Origin: CAYZJB01 sp964602985
GTDB lineage: Bacteria; CLD3; SB21
Length of the DNA: 8,723 nt
Direction: 5' to 3'
Assembly (NCBI GenBank): GCA_964602985.1
Contig: CAZRTJ010000044.1
Span: forward strand, 1-8,723
Below the pieces are notes generated by a model. The model did no database searches. It was not told the DNA's origin and saw only the letters and a list, made by a program, of their open reading frames with translations. The stretch's first letter is position 1; every line of letters begins with the position of its first letter. Positions 6,100 through 8,723 of the stretch are shown here, in pieces. A program made the translations under genes and the position numbers.

Positions 6100-7101
6100 T
6101 TACTTTTTCTTCAGAATGGGCCTCTTTGGGATGAACGAACGCAGACCCTTTGGCGGAGCGGATACAGAAGTCGGCACAATAATTTCTCCTTCAGCTTTGG
6201 AGAATCCGGTATCGATCGAGTTCGCCCTGATGTCATCCACGTACGCCCCCTCCATCGTTGTCGAGCCGTCTGACTCAAAAACCCACCGCACGTACACCAC
6301 GCTACCCCCGCTGAACCACCACTGATACCTTTCCCACCCGTTGCTGGTGCTGTCCAATCGATCCAATTCTACCCAAGCCAACCCGTTCCAATACTGAAAG
6401 GAAGCAAAATCGTAATCCGGCTCGGTCTCATACCAAATTTTATAACTGACGACAAGTCGTTCTTTTCCTGTGTAGTCAAAACCATTGACGGACTCGAAAT
6501 AGGCATACATGTCGTTGTCATATTTCAATTCGGTCACGTCGGCCGTACCGGCACAATAGAGACTCCAGTCACCGGAAGACACTCGCGCTCCGGAAGATTT
6601 TGATAAATCATCCCAATAATCCTCGCCGGAATTCGGATCGAGATCTCCTGTTTCCCAATCAGCATTCGGAATAGTTTGTGTTTCGAAATCCAAATCCTCG
6701 ACAATCGTTCCTGCGGTGGTTGTAAATGTCAAAATCTCGCTGGCAATTGAATTGTAGTCGTCCTCGCTTTGCACATACCAATAATACTTGGATCCCGGTT
6801 CCAGTAAGAAAGTCGGCTGATAACTCGTCCCGATCAAAAGCCGTGATTCCCCGTAACTGTACATCGAATCGTACTTGGATGAGGGACCAAAATAGACGGA
6901 GTAAGTGACGGGGTCCGCCTCCGGGTCGCTGGCTGAAGTCCAAGTGAACGTGGGTCGCAGAGATACATTGGATGCACCATCGGTGGGTAAGGTCTGCGTC
7001 ACGATGTCCGGGGCTCCATTTTCCGGTCCTGATTCGGATACGGACCCGCATCCGGCACTGAACCCTATCAGCATGAACGAAATTAAAAGTCTGTAATTCA
7101 T
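6100..7101 (-). CDS. Lipoprotein with FN3 domain and immune-inhibitor-A/MAM-like jelly-roll domain
   Basis: A 333-residue protein with leader MNYRLLISFMLIGFSAGC and a canonical lipobox (SAGC, Cys18). Residues about 32-130 look like a fibronectin type III domain (LRPTFTWTSASDPEADPVTY, YYWYVQSEDD, LTFTTT). Residues about 138-293 resemble the jelly-roll domain found after M6/immune-inhibitor-A peptidases and in MAM-type modules: DWETGDLDP, SLYCAGTA, LVVSYKIWYETEPDYD, WVELDRLDSTSNGW, VRWVFESDG and the closing YVDDI at 287-291. No peptidase motif (HExxH) is present, so this is probably a binding protein. The tail (about 315-333) is strongly basic and ends KRPILKKK, which is unusual for a folded jelly-roll. 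The start has AGAGGA at 7106-7111 with a 4-nt spacer. It begins 12 nt after the barrel gene stop, so the two form one operon. The ligand is unknown. Confidence 0.85.
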   Translation of the reverse strand: MNYRLLISFMLIGFSAGCGSVSESGPENGAPDIVTQTLPTDGASNVSLRPTFTWTSASDPEADPVTYSVYFGPSSKYDSMYSYGESRLLIGTSYQPTFLLEPGSKYYWYVQSEDDYNSIASEILTFTTTAGTIVEDLDFETQTIPNADWETGDLDPNSGEDYWDDLSKSSGARVSSGDWSLYCAGTADVTELKYDNDMYAYFESVNGFDYTGKERLVVSYKIWYETEPDYDFASFQYWNGLAWVELDRLDSTSNGWERYQWWFSGGSVVYVRWVFESDGSTTMEGAYVDDIRANSIDTGFSKAEGEIIVPTSVSAPPKGLRSFIPKRPILKKK

Positions 7102-7113
7102 GACATCCTCTGA

Positions 7114-8241
7114 TTAGAAGTAGATAATGGTTGATGCGTTGACTGCCATACGGGTGACATCAACTTTAACAGTTTTTGAAAATCCCAATTGATCCACATC
7201 GTCATACTTGTAACTGTAGGCGCTTCGCACCATCGCAATATCCAATGCAAATTTTGAAAAAATGATTCCGCTGCCCAACGACAGAGCTGTACCGGCAATT
7301 TGGTTGTCCTTATTGTCTCTCGCCAATGTGGGAACCGTTTGAAATCCAGCGCGAAGCGGAATCACGGCAAAGTCGCTGACCCATAGATATTCGGCACCAG
7401 CTCGAAACTGATTCAAATCATCGTCGCCCAAATCGGTCTTTTTATATTTCCGGGTCTCAAAATCAGTCGCGACGGTTAAATTCTCTCCAAAGCGATATGA
7501 AGCCCCGAACCCCATCATGACCGGAATTTTCAATTTGTTGGTCGAGCTTGCCACATTGTCATAGCCGCCCTTTTCCTTCAACTTGAACGGAGTGCGCATC
7601 GTGAATCCGACCTTGAGGGGTACCGCCGATGCCAAATTTCCAAAGTCGAGCATCGCACCAATCACATGGTTCACGCCGGAATAATCATAACTTCCCTTGC
7701 CAAAATTTTCCTCGGAGAACTCCGTTTTCCCAATCCATACGTTGGACGCCATACCAATGGAGAGAATGGGAACGACCTGAACTGCCAAAGATGGAGTAAA
7801 TGAGTCCACCCCCCCCTCTCGCAATTGAACCGCATCGGAGTTCAGCAAGTTAATCTTGCGATACAGATCAAATTGCCGTTGATAGGCTCCCGCCAACACG
7901 ACCTTTCTTTCCCCCCATTTGATCGGGTATGCAAAACTGACAAAATTCAGAAGCAGATGGCTGTTGTCCACATCCAGCCGGTCAATATTCGTATACGAAT
8001 CGTCGGTGTAGTCTCGGACGTCATAGACTTGGCGGCCGACGATGGAGGCTTCCATCCGATCCAGCGTTGTCAGACCGGAGGGATTCCACACGACCGCTGT
8101 CGCGTCGTCCGCGACCCCGATAAACGCCTGACCGATTCCAGCAGCTCGTGCTCCGGCTCCGGTGATATTAAAATCCACCGCTTGGGCAAATAGAGCAGTG
8201 TGCATCCATGCAATGGCACATAGCACCCGTATCCTGTTCAT
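7114..8241 (-). CDS. OmpP1/FadL- or PorV-like outer-membrane beta-barrel protein
   Basis: I choose the ATG at 8241 (375 residues) rather than the more distant in-frame start at 8400. It has AAGGAGA at 8247-8253 with a 5-nt spacer and opens directly into a signal peptide (MNRIRVLCAIAWMHTALFAQA). The mature start carries TGAGARAAGIGQAFIGVADD followed by VVWNPSG, with GAR at 30-32 and WNP at 52-54. That is the same 25-residue spacing as in the PorV protein of the opposite operon, so both belong to the broad OmpP1/FadL-PorV class. Strand-like segments follow (FRAGAEYLWVSDFAVIPLRA, ALDIAMVRSAYSY) and the protein ends in IIYF, a terminal aromatic barrel strand. FadL-type proteins move hydrophobic compounds across the outer membrane; PorV-type proteins serve T9SS. 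Sequence alone does not decide between them here. It is the first gene of an operon with the jelly-roll lipoprotein. Confidence 0.85.
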   Translation of the reverse strand: MNRIRVLCAIAWMHTALFAQAVDFNITGAGARAAGIGQAFIGVADDATAVVWNPSGLTTLDRMEASIVGRQVYDVRDYTDDSYTNIDRLDVDNSHLLLNFVSFAYPIKWGERKVVLAGAYQRQFDLYRKINLLNSDAVQLREGGVDSFTPSLAVQVVPILSIGMASNVWIGKTEFSEENFGKGSYDYSGVNHVIGAMLDFGNLASAVPLKVGFTMRTPFKLKEKGGYDNVASSTNKLKIPVMMGFGASYRFGENLTVATDFETRKYKKTDLGDDDLNQFRAGAEYLWVSDFAVIPLRAGFQTVPTLARDNKDNQIAGTALSLGSGIIFSKFALDIAMVRSAYSYKYDDVDQLGFSKTVKVDVTRMAVNASTIIYF

Positions 8242-8275
8242 ACGCCTCTCCTTGAATGAATGAAGGAACCAAAGT

Positions 8276-8306
8276 GACGGCGAAAAGTTAGCCTTTCCAC
8301 GCCGCC
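8276..8306 (-). other. Possible leader hairpin upstream of the barrel gene
   Basis: On the minus strand GGCGGCG pairs with CGCCGTC (7 bp, one G-U) around a loop that can extend with GAAAG/CTTTTC. It lies about 35 nt upstream of the start codon. It might influence translation, but it does not match a riboswitch class I recognise. Confidence 0.25.
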
Positions 8307-8486
8307 AATGCAACATGGAAAAATCACAGATCCAACTGGTCCTCGGGTCGTCTTGCGAGTTCCGGGTCCATTCTTTCGCCGGGTGCAGTGGAGCGGCCAC
8401 TAGCGGAACGCCGAAACAGAATCAGATTCCGCGCCTTCAAGATGGAGAACGTGGAACAGATATAGCAAACAACCCGTCACGCGCCA

Positions 8487-8519
8487 ATTATATAGAAGCT
8501 TGTTTTCCGCCACCGTCAA
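8487..8519 (-). promoter_or_regulatory. Candidate promoter for the barrel-lipoprotein operon
   Basis: On the minus strand TTGACG (8514-8519) is followed by TATAAT (8487-8492). The spacer is 21 nt, or 19 nt to the overlapping TATATA, which is longer than the sigma-70 optimum. The region is AT-rich compared with its surroundings and lies about 245 nt upstream of the gene, implying a long leader. An alternative Bacteroidetes-like reading is TTG then TATATCTG about 20 nt downstream. Both are unproven. Confidence 0.3.
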
Positions 8520-8541
8520 GCGAACACTGACTCCACCTGCA

Positions 8542-8576
8542 ACCTCCACCTGAAAAATCAGGCAAAAGTGGGAGGT
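8542..8576 (-). terminator. Weak hairpin downstream of the right-edge gene
   Basis: On the minus strand ACCTCCCA and TGGAGGT form an outer stem with a bulged C, enclosing a 5-bp CCTGA/TCAGG stem with a 4-nt T loop. It starts 10 nt after the stop of the partial T9SS-tailed gene. There is no T-tract after it, so intrinsic termination is uncertain. Confidence 0.3.
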
Positions 8577-8585
8577 CAAATGTCT

Positions 8586-8723
8586 TTATTTAACCAACAA
8601 CATCTTCCTCGTTCTCACCACTCCGTCCGCGTTCAGCCGGTAGAAGTACACGCCGGACGCAATCCGGGCGCCTGTCTCCGATCTCCCGTCCCAGATCACA
8701 TCATATCCACCCGTCGCCTGCAC
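8586..8723 (-). CDS. C-terminal end of a protein with T9SS/FlgD-like sorting domain (partial)
   Basis: Reading leftward from the window edge, 45 codons and a TAA stop (8586-8588) are visible. The protein ends YDVIWDGRSETGARIASGVY, then FYRLNADGVVRTRKMLLVK. The WDGR...G...ASGVYFYRL pattern followed by a basic RKM-LLVK end is the classic closing part of the T9SS type A C-terminal domain and of FlgD Ig-like domains. Most of the gene lies beyond the right edge, so its catalytic or binding part cannot be described. It marks a second exported T9SS-type product near a FadL/PorV-like barrel, paralleling the plus-strand operon. It is separated from the barrel gene by 344 nt and may be a separate transcript. 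Confidence 0.82.
   Translation of the reverse strand: MQATGGYDVIWDGRSETGARIASGVYFYRLNADGVVRTRKMLLVK

Larger units (their letters stand above)
8242..8585. other. 344-nt intergenic region between two minus-strand genes
   Basis: I see no convincing gene here. An in-frame extension of the barrel gene covers 8242-8400, but it lacks signal-peptide logic and a better start lies downstream. A 71-codon plus-strand frame at 8315-8530 has no recognisable features. The gap holds the candidate promoter, a leader hairpin, a 35-nt imperfect hairpin near the right-edge gene, and a 9-nt direct repeat CTCCACCTG at 8531-8539 and 8544-8552. Confidence 0.6.

Noticed and set aside
8242..8400. N-terminal extension of the barrel gene to an ATG at 8400
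   Set aside because: The extra 53 residues hide the signal peptide inside the protein. A good Shine-Dalgarno and a signal peptide begin at 8241.
8315..8530. 71-codon plus-strand frame in the intergenic region
   Set aside because: No clear ribosome-binding site, domain or signal. It overlaps the likely promoter and leader of the minus-strand operon.
1..8723. CRISPR arrays, tRNA or rRNA genes
   Set aside because: No regularly spaced short repeats and no tRNA- or rRNA-like sequence were seen on either strand.

Overview
The window is a compact stretch of bacterial chromosome in which every recognisable gene encodes an exported, envelope-associated protein. Several features point to a Gram-negative member of the FCB superphylum outside classical Bacteroidetes, such as a KSB1-, Calditrichaeota-, Zixibacteria- or Marinimicrobia-like lineage. 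These are large fibronectin-type proteins ending in a type IX secretion (T9SS)/FlgD-like C-terminal domain, a PorV/PorQ-family barrel, a second OmpP1/FadL-like barrel and lipoproteins with short propeller repeats. The phylum assignment is inference, because no rRNA or housekeeping gene is present.

Plus strand, 2-6020, reads as one tightly packed operon with gaps of 21 nt or less and one 4-nt overlap. Its genes are: (A) the 3' part of a large FN3-containing secreted protein with a T9SS-type C-terminal sorting domain (open to the left edge); (B) a lipoprotein with six Asp-box (BNR) repeats; (scar) a 73-residue chimeric ORF; (C) a second lipoprotein with DGG(F/Y) propeller-like repeats; and (D) a PorV/PorQ-family outer-membrane barrel. 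A strong intrinsic terminator hairpin follows at 6065-6090. By analogy with known T9SS biology, A would be the secreted cargo, D the outer-membrane shuttle or anchor partner, and B and C surface or periplasmic lipoproteins of unknown role.

The most interesting object is the chimera at 3632-3853. Its first two thirds are a near copy (113/120 nt) of the start of mature PorV (D). Its last third is a copy (52/60 nt) of the 3' end of gene A. The two joined pieces share exactly the 9-nt word GCCGCGATC, which is present in frame in both parents. The simplest reading is that an ancestral A-lipoprotein-PorV module was duplicated in tandem, and a deletion at this microhomology then fused the first PorV to the end of the second A. 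This leaves two different propeller lipoproteins (B and C) in equivalent slots.

Minus strand, 8723-6100, converges on the first operon. At the right edge is the last 45 residues of another protein with a T9SS/FlgD-like C-terminal domain. Then comes a 344-nt gap with a possible promoter and hairpins, an OmpP1/FadL-PorV-like barrel (7114-8241), and 12 nt downstream a lipoprotein carrying an FN3 domain plus an immune-inhibitor-A/MAM-like jelly-roll domain (6100-7101). The two operons meet tail to tail over a 79-nt spacer holding a perfect 18-nt GC palindrome and the terminator, which can work in both directions.
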